From Paenibacillus sp. PastM-3 (GTDB lineage: Bacteria > Bacillota > Bacilli > Paenibacillales > Paenibacillaceae): 64,000 bases of DNA. The position numbers were made by a program, and so were the translations under genes. Positions 1-9,293 of the stretch are shown in pieces (the stretch's first letter is position 1; each line of letters opens with the position of its first letter). The notes below the pieces were generated by a model. That model worked only from the letters and a program-made list of their open reading frames with translations, had not been told where the DNA came from and made no database searches. The DNA lies in contig NZ_JARXXP010000001.1 in the NCBI RefSeq assembly GCF_029893965.1, positions 62,001 through 126,000 of the forward strand, written 5' to 3'.

Positions 1-194
1 GCTGAAATGAAGATGTTTTTCATCTGTGTCAAAAAATCCAAACTTGAGATGGTGTACCTGCGAATGTACATCTGCCGCAAATAATGATGCTCCGCACACT
101 TCATATATCATTCTGAGCCTTCCTGCTGACTCCGGCCGGAAGGTTTATTCATTATGCCTGCATTGCCGGATGGATTGGCCTCCAACATTTATGC

Positions 195-200
195 TATAAT
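195..200 (+). promoter_or_regulatory. Extended -10 promoter of miaB
   Basis: A perfect TATAAT is preceded by TGC, which makes an extended -10 element; only weak -35 matches lie upstream (TGGATT at 171-176). The expected transcript start near 207 rules out the upstream in-frame TTG at 207 as the miaB start. The rest of 1-194 holds short hairpins and no gene I can support. Confidence 0.6.
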
Positions 201-269
201 TTTTTATTGGCGATAATAAAATTAACCGATTTGATTACTGAAGCTTTCATTCATAAAGGACGTGAAAAC

Positions 270-1877
270 ATGACAATGGGGAATAACTCACCGGACTTAA
301 AATCCGGCAAGGGCGGTTCGAAGGATTACTCGAAGTATTTTGATTTTTCTGATGCCAAAGTCATCAGTGAAGAAGAGGGAAAAACGACTTACCGGATAAA
401 GGGGCGTACTGTACAAATCAACTCCAACCCGGATTATAAGGAAGGCAAGCGCCGGGGCAAGCAGGAGATCGAGGTTATTAATTTTGAAGATGCGGAAACC
501 ATCCGGATTATGGAGGAGTTCCGTGAAATGAACAGCCATAAACAGCAGTATTATTTCATTGCGACCTACGGCTGCCAGATGAATGAGCATGATACCGAAA
601 CGATGAAGGGCATGCTGGAGGAAATGGGCTATCAGCCGGTGGAAGACCGGAATGAAGCGGATATTATTCTGCTGAATACGTGCGCGATCCGCGAAAATGC
701 TGAAGATAAAGTGTTCGGCGAGCTGGGTCACCTCAAAACACTGAAGCTGGAAAAGCCTGGGCTGCTATTGGGCGTCTGCGGCTGTATGTCCCAGGAAGAA
801 GGCGTTGTGAACCGGATTATGGCCAAGCACGGGTTCGTGGACATGATCTTCGGTACGCATAATATTCACCGTCTGCCGCAGATCATCAAGGAATCGCTGT
901 TCAGCAAGGAGCTTGTGGTCGAGGTCTGGTCCAAGGAAGGCGACATCATTGAGAATCTTCCCAAGAAGCGTGAAGGCATGCGCGCCTGGGTTAACATCAT
1001 GTACGGCTGTGACAAGTTCTGCACCTACTGTATTGTACCGTTCACCCGCGGTAAAGAGCGCAGCCGCCGTCCGGAGGACGTAATCACCGAAGTACGCGAG
1101 CTGGCCCGCCTTGGCTTTAAGGAAGTAACGCTGCTCGGACAAAATGTGAACGCCTACGGCAAGGATTTTACGGATATTGACTATACATTCGGGGATCTGA
1201 TGGATGATATGCGGGGGATTGATATACCGCGTATCCGCTTCATGACCTCGCATCCCCGCGATTTTGACGATAGATTAATAGAAGTGCTAGGCAAAGGCGG
1301 CAATCTGACGGAGCATATCCATCTGCCGGTGCAGTCCGGAAGTACGGCGGTGCTCAAAAAAATGAGCCGCAAATATACGCGTGAGGCTTATCTGGAGCTG
1401 GTCTATAAGCTGAAAGCCAGTGTGCCGGATGCCGTGCTGACCACAGATATTATCGTCGGCTTCCCCGGCGAAACGGAGGAGCAGTTTGAAGAGACGCTGT
1501 CCCTCGTCCGTGAAGTAGGTTATGATATGGCATATACCTTTATTTACTCGCCGCGTGAGGGTACGCCGGCTGCAGCAATGGAGGATAATGTTCCGCTTGA
1601 AGTGAAGAACGGGCGGCTGAAACGCCTGAATGATCTGATTAAGGAACAGAGCCGGGTAAGCAACGACCGGATGCTCGGTGAACTGGTGGAAGTGCTGGTG
1701 GAGGGGGAGAGCAAGAACAACGCTAATGTACTCTCCGGACGCTCCCGTGCCAATAAGCTTGTTCATTTCGAGGGTCCCAAGGAGCTGATCGGCAGCTTTG
1801 TGCAGGTAAGAATTACCGATACCAAAACCTGGTATATCAAAGGGGATTATGTAGCAGAGGCTGCAGCAGTCCTCTAA
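270..1877 (+). CDS. miaB: tRNA-2-methylthio-N6-dimethylallyladenosine synthase MiaB
   Basis: Radical-SAM methylthiotransferase that adds the 2-methylthio group to i6A37 of tRNAs reading UNN codons. The 535-residue protein has an N-terminal extension of about 70 residues, then the MTTase domain ([11 protein letters not shown], with further Cys in NTCAIRE and CGCMSQ that should hold the auxiliary 4Fe-4S cluster), then the radical-SAM motif GCDKFCTYC (CxxxCxxC), and a C-terminal TRAM-like region. ATG 270 is chosen because AAAGGA sits 9 bases upstream and an extended -10 promoter ends at 200. It is followed 24 bp later by ricA, as in the Bacillus ymcB-ymcA pair. MiaA, the preceding enzyme of the pathway, is encoded at 49845. 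Confidence 0.97.
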   Translation: MTMGNNSPDLKSGKGGSKDYSKYFDFSDAKVISEEEGKTTYRIKGRTVQINSNPDYKEGKRRGKQEIEVINFEDAETIRIMEEFREMNSHKQQYYFIATYGCQMNEHDTETMKGMLEEMGYQPVEDRNEADIILLNTCAIRENAEDKVFGELGHLKTLKLEKPGLLLGVCGCMSQEEGVVNRIMAKHGFVDMIFGTHNIHRLPQIIKESLFSKELVVEVWSKEGDIIENLPKKREGMRAWVNIMYGCDKFCTYCIVPFTRGKERSRRPEDVITEVRELARLGFKEVTLLGQNVNAYGKDFTDIDYTFGDLMDDMRGIDIPRIRFMTSHPRDFDDRLIEVLGKGGNLTEHIHLPVQSGSTAVLKKMSRKYTREAYLELVYKLKASVPDAVLTTDIIVGFPGETEEQFEETLSLVREVGYDMAYTFIYSPREGTPAAAMEDNVPLEVKNGRLKRLNDLIKEQSRVSNDRMLGELVEVLVEGESKNNANVLSGRSRANKLVHFEGPKELIGSFVQVRITDTKTWYIKGDYVAEAAAVL

Positions 1878-1901
1878 TCATAGAGAAATGGGGCGAGAAG
1901 C

Positions 1902-2354
1902 ATGAGCCAGGAGAGCTCGAATGTGAACAAATACGGCATGCAGAGCTACGATACCCGTGATCTGATTGTACGTGAGGATATTATGGGCAAAGCCAAGGAG
2001 CTTGCTGCACTGATCTCCACCAGTGAAGAAGTGCGGCATTTTCAGCAGGCGGAGCTCAAAATCCAGAATCACGAGCGGGTGCAGGGGCTGATTGCCACCA
2101 TTAAGAAGAAGCAGAAGGAGATTGTCGCCTTTGAAAGCTTCGGCAATAAAGCAATGGTTGCGAAGATAGAGCAGGAAATTGAAGCGCTGCAGGATGAGAT
2201 CGACGGCATTCCGGTGGTGAATGAGTTTCAGCAGAGCCAGAGCGACATCAATTACCTGCTGCAGCTGGTTGTTTCGGTCATCAGGGATACCGTCTCGGAG
2301 AAAATAAGCGTGGAGGCCGGCACGGATGCGCCGCCGTCTACCTGCGGAGATTGA
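1902..2354 (+). CDS. ricA: RicA (YmcA)-family regulatory protein
   Basis: Small helical YlbF/YmcA-family protein of 150 residues. In Bacillus, RicA with RicF and RicT forms an Fe-S-containing complex that directs RNase Y processing and influences sporulation, competence and biofilm decisions. The central part (EEVRHFQQAELKIQ, GIPVVNEFQQSQ, INYLLQLVV) matches the family. A single Cys sits at the C-terminus (TCGD), where family members carry cluster ligands. The N-terminus is about 20 residues longer than in B. subtilis. It lies 24 bp after miaB, probably in the same transcript, and is closed by the terminator at 2369. Confidence 0.85.
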   Translation: MSQESSNVNKYGMQSYDTRDLIVREDIMGKAKELAALISTSEEVRHFQQAELKIQNHERVQGLIATIKKKQKEIVAFESFGNKAMVAKIEQEIEALQDEIDGIPVVNEFQQSQSDINYLLQLVVSVIRDTVSEKISVEAGTDAPPSTCGD

Positions 2355-2368
2355 TTCGGGTTTAAGAG

Positions 2369-2395
2369 GGGGCGGATGAAGATCCGCCCCTTTAT
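2369..2395 (+). terminator. Intrinsic terminator after miaB-ricA
   Basis: Perfect 9-bp stem GGGGCGGAT / ATCCGCCCC with a GAAG tetraloop, followed by TTTAT. Confidence 0.85.
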
Positions 2396-2419
2396 CTGCA
2401 TCTGGTTCGCCCGGATTTG

Positions 2420-2448
2420 TTGATTTTAGAAGAGCGGGTTGGTACATT
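2420..2448 (+). promoter_or_regulatory. Sigma-A promoter of the NAD-salvage genes
   Basis: TTGATT (2420-2425) and TACATT (2443-2448) are separated by 17 bp, just downstream of the ricA terminator. No clear NrtR-type palindrome was found next to it. Confidence 0.5.
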
Positions 2449-2495
2449 AAAGGATACGAACAGTAAACAATGACAGCGGCAAAGGATGATCTAAA

Positions 2496-3266
2496 GTGAG
2501 CGAGAACGTGGAACAAACCTACAACGCCAAAAAGTACCGCACCCCGGACGGAGTTCCGGCCGACATTGTGATGTTCACTTTGACGAAGCGGGAACGGAAG
2601 ACGGTCACGAAGACGCTTCCCCTGCGCGAGCTGAAGGTAATGCTGATCCGGCGCAAAAAATGGCCGTGTGCCGGCATGTGGGCGCTGCCCGGAGGCTTTT
2701 GCCAGGAGGATGAGTCCATCTATGATGCGGCCACGCGGGAGCTGAAAGAGGAGACCGGGGTGGACGGCGGACATCTGGAGTATCTCGGTGTGTACAGTAC
2801 CCCCGGGCGTGATCCGCGCGGCTGGATTATCAGCCATGCTTTTTTTGCGCTGGTGGAGGAATGGATGCTGGAGCAGAGACAAGCCTCGGATGATGCCGGC
2901 GAGGTCGGCCTGTTTACACTGCAGGAAGCGCTGGAAGAGCTTGAGCTTGCTTTTGACCATCGTGATATTATTAAGGATGCTTATCTGCGGATTCAGCAGC
3001 AGATGCTGCAGACGACGATTGCCCGGCAGTTTTTGCCCCGGCATTTTACACTAAGCGAGCTTTATCAGGTTATCCAGACGGTAGTGCCTGAGTTCAAAGA
3101 GCCGAATTTCATCCGCAAAATCACTTCAACACGCAGCAGGCAGGGTATATTAAAAGAAGTGCGTGATGAAGCAGGTAACCCGGTCAGCTCGAACCAGTAT
3201 TCCCAGCGGCCTGCACAGCTCTACATGTTCACTGACCATGAGCCTTTATTATCTATTTATACTTGA
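2496..3266 (+). CDS. NrtR-like Nudix protein with C-terminal winged helix
   Basis: This 256-residue protein has an N-terminal Nudix domain and a C-terminal winged-helix region of the NrtR type (from about residue 165: FTLSELYQVIQ, FIRKI, RPAQLYMF). NrtR proteins repress NAD biosynthesis and salvage genes and sense ADP-ribose; many have lost hydrolase activity. Here the Nudix box at residues 65-88 fits GX5EX7REUXEEXGU completely, so activity is possible. The start is GTG 2496 with AAAGGATG 7 bases upstream. It lies directly before pncA and pncB, which supports a role in NAD metabolism as regulator, ADP-ribose/NAD-type pyrophosphatase, or both. The Nudix fold is certain; the regulatory role is inferred. 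Confidence 0.8.
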   Translation: MSENVEQTYNAKKYRTPDGVPADIVMFTLTKRERKTVTKTLPLRELKVMLIRRKKWPCAGMWALPGGFCQEDESIYDAATRELKEETGVDGGHLEYLGVYSTPGRDPRGWIISHAFFALVEEWMLEQRQASDDAGEVGLFTLQEALEELELAFDHRDIIKDAYLRIQQQMLQTTIARQFLPRHFTLSELYQVIQTVVPEFKEPNFIRKITSTRSRQGILKEVRDEAGNPVSSNQYSQRPAQLYMFTDHEPLLSIYT

Positions 3267-3313
3267 TATAGCGCTTCAATCACCGTCTTACTACACTAAA
3301 GGAGGCTTATCCA

Positions 3314-3862
3314 ATGAAGGCATTGATCGTGATAGATTTCACCAATGATTTTGTTGACGGCAGTCTGCCGGTCGGACAGCCGGGAATCGATATTGCACCC
3401 AGAGTCAATAAATTGACGGAGCAGTTTGTACAAAGCGGCGATTACGTGGTCATGGCCGTTGACCTGCATGAGGCGGCGGATCCTTATCATCCCGAGAGCA
3501 GGCTGTTTCCGCCCCACAACCTGCGGGATACACCGGGACGGGAGCTGTACGGCGGTCTGAAGGCTGTCTATGAGGAACACCGGGAATCTATCTATTGGAT
3601 GGACAAAACACGCTACAGCGCCTTCTGCGGCACCGACCTGGAGCTGAAGCTGCGTGAGCGCGGAATACAGGAACTGCATCTGATCGGAGTCTGCACCGAT
3701 ATTTGTGTGCTGCATACTGCGGTCGATGCCTACAACAAAGGATTCGGAATTGTGATCCATGAGGATGCAGTGGCCAGCTTTAACGCAGACGGCCATGCAT
3801 GGGCGCTCGGGCATTTCCGGGGCAGCCTCGGAGCACAAGTGGTACGTGCCGATGCAGAATAA
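3314..3862 (+). CDS. pncA: Nicotinamidase (isochorismatase-family cysteine hydrolase)
   Basis: Hydrolyses nicotinamide to nicotinate and ammonia, the first step of NAD salvage. The 182-residue protein shows the family landmarks: N-terminal IDFTNDF with the catalytic Asp, a probable metal-binding DLHE region with following HPE, the Lys of MDKTRYSAF, and the nucleophilic Cys in GVCTDICVLHTAVDAYN. It resembles the B. subtilis YueJ enzyme over its whole length. The ribosome site AAAGGAGG precedes ATG 3314. It is followed by pncB with overlapping or very close translation, so the two consecutive enzymes are likely coupled. Confidence 0.92.
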   Translation: MKALIVIDFTNDFVDGSLPVGQPGIDIAPRVNKLTEQFVQSGDYVVMAVDLHEAADPYHPESRLFPPHNLRDTPGRELYGGLKAVYEEHRESIYWMDKTRYSAFCGTDLELKLRERGIQELHLIGVCTDICVLHTAVDAYNKGFGIVIHEDAVASFNADGHAWALGHFRGSLGAQVVRADAE

Positions 3863-3884
3863 GACAGGTCTAGGAGATGAGGAT

Positions 3885-5336
3885 TTGAGGAGAGAGCTTG
3901 CTCTACATACAGACAAGTATCAGATAAACATGATGTATGCCCATTGGGTGAATGGCACGCATAAGCGCAAGGCAGTATTTGAGGCGTACTTCCGCAAGCT
4001 GCCCTTCGGGAACGGTTTTGCCGTTTTCGCCGGACTAGAGCGCATAGCCCAATATATCAGAGACCTGCGGTTCACGGAAGATGATATCCGTTATCTGTCG
4101 GAGCAGGAGGAAAATTATGCGCCGGCCTTCCTGGAGGAGCTGCTGCAGTTCCATTTCAAGGGCGACATCCATGCCATGAAGGAAGGAGCGCTTGTCTTTC
4201 CGGATGAGCCGCTGGTACGCGTTGAAGGAACAATAATGGAAGCGCAGCTCGTGGAGACGGCGATTCTGAACTTTATGAATTACCAGACGCTGATCGCCAC
4301 CAAGGCTTCACGGATCAAGCAGGTGGCTCCGAATGACATTCTGCTGGAGTTCGGTACCCGCCGGGCGCAGGAGGCGGATGCGGCTGTATGGGGCGCACGG
4401 GCGGCCTATATCGGCGGCTTCCACGCCACCTCCAACATGCTGGCCGGGCGGATGTTCGGCATCCCGACCAAAGGCACGCATGCCCATTCCTGGGTCCAGA
4501 GCTTCAGCAGCGAGCAGGAAGCATTCGACGCCTATGCCAAGGTGCTGCCGGACGGCGTTACTCTGCTGGTAGATACCTTCGATACCCTTCGCAGCGGTGT
4601 GCCGCATGCGATTAATACCGCCAAGAAGCTGGAAGCCGCGGGCAAGAAGATGAATGCCATCCGCCTGGACAGCGGCGACTTGGCGTACCTGTCCATCCAG
4701 GCGCGCAAGATGCTGGACGAGGCAGGACTTAATTACGTGAAGATTGTAGCTTCCAATGATCTGGACGAGAATACGATCATGGACCTTAAGCTGCAGGGTG
4801 CGGCGATCGATACCTGGGGTGTCGGTACGCAGCTCATTACAGCTGCTGATCAGCCTTCGCTGGGCGGGGTGTATAAGCTGGTAGAGATCGAGTCGGCTAC
4901 CGGTGAGATGATCCCGACCATCAAGATCTCCTCCAACCCGGAGAAGGTGTCCACGCCCGGGAAAAAGGATGTGTTCCGCATTGTCGGCACAAACGGCAAG
5001 GCGATGGCCGATTACATCAGCTCTCCGGACGAGGCTGCCCCGCGCAACGGTGCCCGGATCAAGCTGTTTAATCCGCTTCATCCTTATTTGCGCAAGAATG
5101 TTGACAAGTACGAGGCGCTGCCGATGCTGGAACCGATCTTTGTGAACGGGTTCCAGGTATATTCCCTGCCGCCGCTTGAGGAAATCCGCCGCTATCATGA
5201 GCAGCAGCTAGACCTGTTCTGGCCGGAATATCTGCGTAAGCTGAACCCCGAGGTGTATCGTGTTAACCTCAGTGAGCAGGTATGGAACCGCAAGCAGCAG
5301 CTGATTGCCGAGCATATGCAGCTGGATCTTGAATAG
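3885..5336 (+). CDS. pncB: Nicotinate phosphoribosyltransferase
   Basis: Converts nicotinate and PRPP to nicotinate mononucleotide. About 483 residues; signature stretches include LHTDKYQINMM, EFGTRRAQ, GTHAHSWVQ, DTFDTLRSG, RLDSGDLAYLS and KISSNPEKVSTPG. TTG 3885 is preferred because TAGGAGATGAGG lies just upstream and the N-terminus then matches B. subtilis PncB in length. An in-frame ATG at 3852 overlaps the end of pncA and would add 11 residues, but it has a poor ribosome site. The operon ends at the terminator at 5354. Confidence 0.93.
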   Translation: MRRELALHTDKYQINMMYAHWVNGTHKRKAVFEAYFRKLPFGNGFAVFAGLERIAQYIRDLRFTEDDIRYLSEQEENYAPAFLEELLQFHFKGDIHAMKEGALVFPDEPLVRVEGTIMEAQLVETAILNFMNYQTLIATKASRIKQVAPNDILLEFGTRRAQEADAAVWGARAAYIGGFHATSNMLAGRMFGIPTKGTHAHSWVQSFSSEQEAFDAYAKVLPDGVTLLVDTFDTLRSGVPHAINTAKKLEAAGKKMNAIRLDSGDLAYLSIQARKMLDEAGLNYVKIVASNDLDENTIMDLKLQGAAIDTWGVGTQLITAADQPSLGGVYKLVEIESATGEMIPTIKISSNPEKVSTPGKKDVFRIVGTNGKAMADYISSPDEAAPRNGARIKLFNPLHPYLRKNVDKYEALPMLEPIFVNGFQVYSLPPLEEIRRYHEQQLDLFWPEYLRKLNPEVYRVNLSEQVWNRKQQLIAEHMQLDLE

Positions 5337-5353
5337 CCTTGTTTTGCCCCAGA

Positions 5354-5380
5354 AGCCCATCCATCCGGATGGGCTTTTTA
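5354..5380 (+). terminator. Intrinsic terminator after pncB
   Basis: Perfect 9-bp stem AGCCCATCC / GGATGGGCT with loop ATCC, followed by TTTTA. Confidence 0.9.
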
Positions 5381-5747
5381 AGTTATCCTGACCGCCGGCT
5401 GAGGCTGGCTCTTGTGATAAAGATCATGTTTTATGTGACAAATTTAACATCTTAATTTTTAATTTTATAGCTAAATTAAGGGTGACATTGCTTCCGCGGG
5501 GAAGCCCGAAAATGACGGATTACACATAATTTTCACATTTTGCAATTTCTATGGCAGGTTACCTTCTGTTCAGGTGACGCAGCTCTGTCGCGTATAAAGA
5601 AATCGATCAAAATCTATAAATTATTGTGATTCCCGAACCCGTGGAAATGCAAGATTTGTCACATTCGTTATCATCAATATCACGTTACAATCATTGAAAA
5701 AGTCAAAAGGATTGTTTTATTCTTGACACTCGAAAGGGGTTATGTAG
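5381..5747. promoter_or_regulatory. AT-rich regulatory region upstream of the oxidoreductase genes
   Basis: No ORF is supported here. The stretch is much more AT-rich than its surroundings. It contains GTGACAAAT (5435-5443, within TGTGACAAATTTAACA) and its exact inverted copy ATTTGTCAC (5654-5662). A possible -10 TACAAT lies at 5686-5691, but no good -35 was found. The half-sites resemble those of Crp/Fnr-type regulators (TGTGA-N6-TCACA), which would suit an oxygen-sensitive enzyme. This is an inference. Confidence 0.4.
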
Positions 5748-6758
5748 GTGGTACAACTACCAAAAGTAAACAGTCTGGGATTCTTTGAAATCCGGCTGGA
5801 ATCCATTGGAGGGCTCGGGGCTAACCTGGCCGGTAAAATGCTCGCAGAAGCAGGTGTTGTCGGAGCAGGCTTGAACGGGGTCAGCTTCTCATCCTATGGC
5901 TCGGAGAAAAAAGGCTCGCCTGTCAAAGCCCATATCCGGTTCTGTGATCTGGAGACGCATATCCGTGATACATCTCCGGTAGAGCGTCCGCATGTGGTTG
6001 GCGTATTCCATGAAGCGCTCGCCAAGACTGTTAATGTAACAAGCGGGATCAGCGAAGACAGCACCGTTCTTGTGAACTCGGCCAAGACGCCGGAAGAACT
6101 CAAAGAACTCCTGAAGCTGAAAGCCGGAACCATTGCTGTAATTGATGCAACAAGCATTGCACTGAAAGAGAAAAACCGTGTAAATATGGCTATGCTGGGC
6201 GCGCTGTTCCGGCTCTGTCCGTTCCTTGACACGGAGACGATGAAGGGCGTTATCGAGAAATCGCTCGGCAAGAAATATCCGCAGGCTGTACAGTCCGCCA
6301 TTACAACCTTTGAGCGCGGCTACAACGAAGTGAAGTTTATGCACTTTGAGCTGCCTGAAGGAGAGAGCATGCCTGAATACGTGCGCTCTGACATTTCGGC
6401 ACTTGGATACGAAACCCAGCCGATGGGCGGATCGATTGTGAATCCAGGCAACAGCTTCCTGAAGAACCTCAGCATTTCCCGTTCCGGCATGATTCCGGCT
6501 TATGAGAACGAGTCCTGCATCAATTGTGCACAGTGCGATACCGTCTGTCCTGACCAGTGCTTTGTCTGGGAAGAACGGCTTGACCGCAAGGGGCGCTCGC
6601 AGATGTTCCTGCTGGGTATCGACTACCAGTACTGCAAAGGCTGCCTGAAATGTGTTGGCGCCTGCCCAACCTCGGCACTGTCCAGCATCCTTGAGAAGGA
6701 AGGCTATGCCGACAGCCACACTGTGAAACATACCTTTGATTTGGTCTCGCAATTATAA
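5748..6758 (+). CDS. 2-oxoacid:ferredoxin oxidoreductase, fused gamma-delta subunit
   Basis: 336 residues. The N-terminal two thirds is the gamma subunit (GGLGANLAGKMLAEAG near residue 22, FSSYGSEKKGSPV). The C-terminus is a delta-type 2x[4Fe-4S] ferredoxin with CINCAQCDTVCP and CKGCLKCVGACP. It should pass electrons from oxidative decarboxylation of a 2-oxoacid (pyruvate or 2-oxoglutarate; the substrate cannot be read from sequence) to ferredoxin. The start is GTG 5748 after GAAAGGGG; the ATG at 5742 runs straight into a stop. The partner alpha-beta subunit begins 26 bp downstream, so all four classical subunits are encoded by two genes. Confidence 0.9.
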   Translation: MVQLPKVNSLGFFEIRLESIGGLGANLAGKMLAEAGVVGAGLNGVSFSSYGSEKKGSPVKAHIRFCDLETHIRDTSPVERPHVVGVFHEALAKTVNVTSGISEDSTVLVNSAKTPEELKELLKLKAGTIAVIDATSIALKEKNRVNMAMLGALFRLCPFLDTETMKGVIEKSLGKKYPQAVQSAITTFERGYNEVKFMHFELPEGESMPEYVRSDISALGYETQPMGGSIVNPGNSFLKNLSISRSGMIPAYENESCINCAQCDTVCPDQCFVWEERLDRKGRSQMFLLGIDYQYCKGCLKCVGACPTSALSSILEKEGYADSHTVKHTFDLVSQL

Positions 6759-6784
6759 ATCCGGTAAGAAGGGCGGAATGAACA

Positions 6785-9091
6785 ATGGCTATTGATTATG
6801 AAAAAGAAATAGGCTCTGCCAAGGTAGAGCAGAAATTCCTGTATGAATCAGGCAATGAAATGGCAGCCTACGCTGCCCACCAGATCAATTATCATGTTAT
6901 GGGATATTTTCCGATCTCGCCATCGACGGAGGTAGCCCAGTTCCTCGATACGATGAAAGCAAGCGGACAGCATGATATTATGCTCGTTCCTTCAGATGGT
7001 GAACACAGCTCGGCAGGGATCTGTTACGGTGCCTCGACAGCGGGCGGACGCGTATTTAACGCAACCAGTGCGCAGGGCTACATGTTCATGCTGGAGCAGC
7101 TGCCTGTACAAGCAGGTACGCGTATGCCTATGGTTATGAACCTGATCTGCCGCTCGATCTCAGGGCCCCTGAACATTCACGGTGACCACTCTGACTTGTA
7201 TTTCGCACTTAATACCGGCTGGCCGATCCTGATGTGCCGTGACCCGCAATCGGTCTACGACATGAACCTGATGGCACTGAAGCTGGCAGAACATGCGAAG
7301 GTCCGTCTTCCGGTTATGGTTGCTTCGGACGGTTATTTCACTTCCCATCAGAAGCGCCGCGTACAGGCTTTCGCCCACCGGCAGGATGTCCACAAGTTTG
7401 TAGGTGAACAGCCTCCTGTAGGCTTCACCGATACGCTTGACCGGAACAATCCGGTTACGGTTGGTCCTTACATGAACGAACCGGATTATATCAACAACCG
7501 TTATCAGCAGTCCGTAGCGATGTACAACGCCGGTGAGGTGTTCGAAGAAATCGCCCAGGAATTTGCTGAACTGACCGGACGCCATTATGAGGTGATCGAG
7601 CAGTACCGGATGGAGGATGCCGATGTTGCCGTCTTCCTGATGAACTCTGCGTCCGAGATCATCAAGGATGTTGTCGATCAGCTGCGCCTGCAGGGCATCA
7701 AAGCCGGAGCGATCTCGCCTAACATGATCCGCCCGTTCCCGCAGAAGCAGATTGCGGAAGCGCTGAAGAATGTTAAAGCTATTACGGTCGGTGACCGTGC
7801 GGATTCCGTCGGCGGACACGGCGGTAATATGGTCAACGAAATCAAAGCGGCCCTGTTCACCTACGGCAATACAACAACCAAGGTCATCAGCCGGATCTAC
7901 GGGCTGGGCGGCAAAGACTTCTATGCAGAAGACGGCCATCACTTCTTCCAGCTGGCTATGGATGCAGTTGTTGCTGACCGTGTGGAAATACCGTTTGATT
8001 ACTACGGCCACAATCCGGGCGAAGCGGACAAAGCACCTAAGCGCCTGCTGAAGCCGATGGATTTTGATTCCCTGAAGTCCGGTCTGATTACCGTTACCAA
8101 GAATGAAGAAACCGGCAAGCTGGCGGTTAAGGTTCCGCCGGTGCGCAGCCTGATGAAGAAGCCGAGACGTCTGTCTCCGGGGCATGGCGCATGTCCGGGC
8201 TGCGGTATTTTCTCTGGACTCGAGCTGTTCTTCAGAGGGATTGAAGGAGATATCGTCGCACTGTATCATACCGGCTGTGCCATGGTTACAACAACCGGTT
8301 ATCCGTATTCCTCCCACAAATCGACGTTTATTCATAACCTGTTCCAGAACGGTGCCGCTACCCTGTCTGGTGTAGTAGAGATGTTCTGGGAACGCAAACG
8401 CCGCGGTGAGCTGGACGGACTGGGCCTGAAAGACGACTTTACCTTCGTAATGGTCACCGGTGACGGCGGTATGGATATCGGGATGGGGCCGGCCATCGGT
8501 GCTGCCCTGCGCGGACACAAGATGATAATCCTTGAGTACGATAATGAAGGCTACATGAATACCGGTGCGCAGCAGTCGTATTCGACCCCGCTGGGCCACC
8601 GCACCTCCACATCCAGCATCGGCAAGACACAGCAGGGTAAAGTCACCCAGCACAAGGATACCGCGCAGATTATGGCGGCTACCAACATTCCTTATGTGTT
8701 CACCGGCTGTGAAGCCTATCCGCAGGATCTGCTGAAGAAAGCGGCGAAGGCACAGTGGTATGCGCAGAATGAAGGCCTGGTTTACGGCAAGATTCTGATT
8801 GCCTGCCCGCTGAACTGGATGAGCGAGGACAAGGAAGGAACGAATATCGTATCCCTGGCCGTTGAATCCTGCTTTTTCCCGCTGTATGAAGTGGAGCAGG
8901 GCGTTACTAACATTACCTACAATCCGGAAGAGAAGAACAAGCGGGTTGAGGTGTCTGCATGGCTGAAGACGATGGGTAAAACCCGCCATCTGCTCAAGCC
9001 GGAGAACGAGCCTGCACTGCGCAGCTTCGAGAGTGAGGTTCAGCGCCGCTGGAGCAAGCTCAAAGCGAAGCATGAGCATCCGGACCTGTAA
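6785..9091 (+). CDS. 2-oxoacid:ferredoxin oxidoreductase, fused alpha-beta subunit
   Basis: 768 residues. The N-terminal part (to about residue 430) is the alpha subunit with GYFPISPSTEVAQFLD and the Rossmann-like domain II. The C-terminal part (from about residue 460) is the beta subunit, with the thiamine-diphosphate motif GDGG followed by NEGYMNTG, and Cys residues in GACPGCG that can bind a 4Fe-4S cluster (PGHGACPGCGIFSG). It binds ThDP and CoA substrates and works with the preceding gamma-delta polypeptide, probably as an (alpha-beta)(gamma-delta) complex in the cytosol. Oxygen sensitivity is expected from the family. Substrate specificity is not assigned. Confidence 0.92.
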   Translation: MAIDYEKEIGSAKVEQKFLYESGNEMAAYAAHQINYHVMGYFPISPSTEVAQFLDTMKASGQHDIMLVPSDGEHSSAGICYGASTAGGRVFNATSAQGYMFMLEQLPVQAGTRMPMVMNLICRSISGPLNIHGDHSDLYFALNTGWPILMCRDPQSVYDMNLMALKLAEHAKVRLPVMVASDGYFTSHQKRRVQAFAHRQDVHKFVGEQPPVGFTDTLDRNNPVTVGPYMNEPDYINNRYQQSVAMYNAGEVFEEIAQEFAELTGRHYEVIEQYRMEDADVAVFLMNSASEIIKDVVDQLRLQGIKAGAISPNMIRPFPQKQIAEALKNVKAITVGDRADSVGGHGGNMVNEIKAALFTYGNTTTKVISRIYGLGGKDFYAEDGHHFFQLAMDAVVADRVEIPFDYYGHNPGEADKAPKRLLKPMDFDSLKSGLITVTKNEETGKLAVKVPPVRSLMKKPRRLSPGHGACPGCGIFSGLELFFRGIEGDIVALYHTGCAMVTTTGYPYSSHKSTFIHNLFQNGAATLSGVVEMFWERKRRGELDGLGLKDDFTFVMVTGDGGMDIGMGPAIGAALRGHKMIILEYDNEGYMNTGAQQSYSTPLGHRTSTSSIGKTQQGKVTQHKDTAQIMAATNIPYVFTGCEAYPQDLLKKAAKAQWYAQNEGLVYGKILIACPLNWMSEDKEGTNIVSLAVESCFFPLYEVEQGVTNITYNPEEKNKRVEVSAWLKTMGKTRHLLKPENEPALRSFESEVQRRWSKLKAKHEHPDL

Positions 9092-9122
9092 GTAACTGCG
9101 GATTCATAACTTTTCATATCTC

Positions 9123-9153
9123 ACAGCCTGACAGCATATTTGTCAGGCTGTGT
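9123..9153. terminator. Terminator-like hairpin after the oxidoreductase operon
   Basis: Perfect 11-bp stem ACAGCCTGACA / TGTCAGGCTGT with a 7-nt loop, then GTTTG. The U-tract is weak. Confidence 0.65.
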
Positions 9154-9293
9154 TTGTGCTATCATGGCTGGCCTTAAATCTGATGCAGGGGAGTAGCTGC
9201 ATTTTCGGCTGCATTTTGATAGAGTAGGATTGATGAATAGAGGAAGGCTTGGATATTCTATACAGCTGAATCCGGTAAAGGAGCGTGTTGGTG

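Noticed and set aside
1878-3044. 388-residue minus-strand open frame across ricA and the Nudix gene
   Set aside because: It is antisense to two well-supported genes, has no ribosome site and no recognisable family; high GC gives many such long frames.
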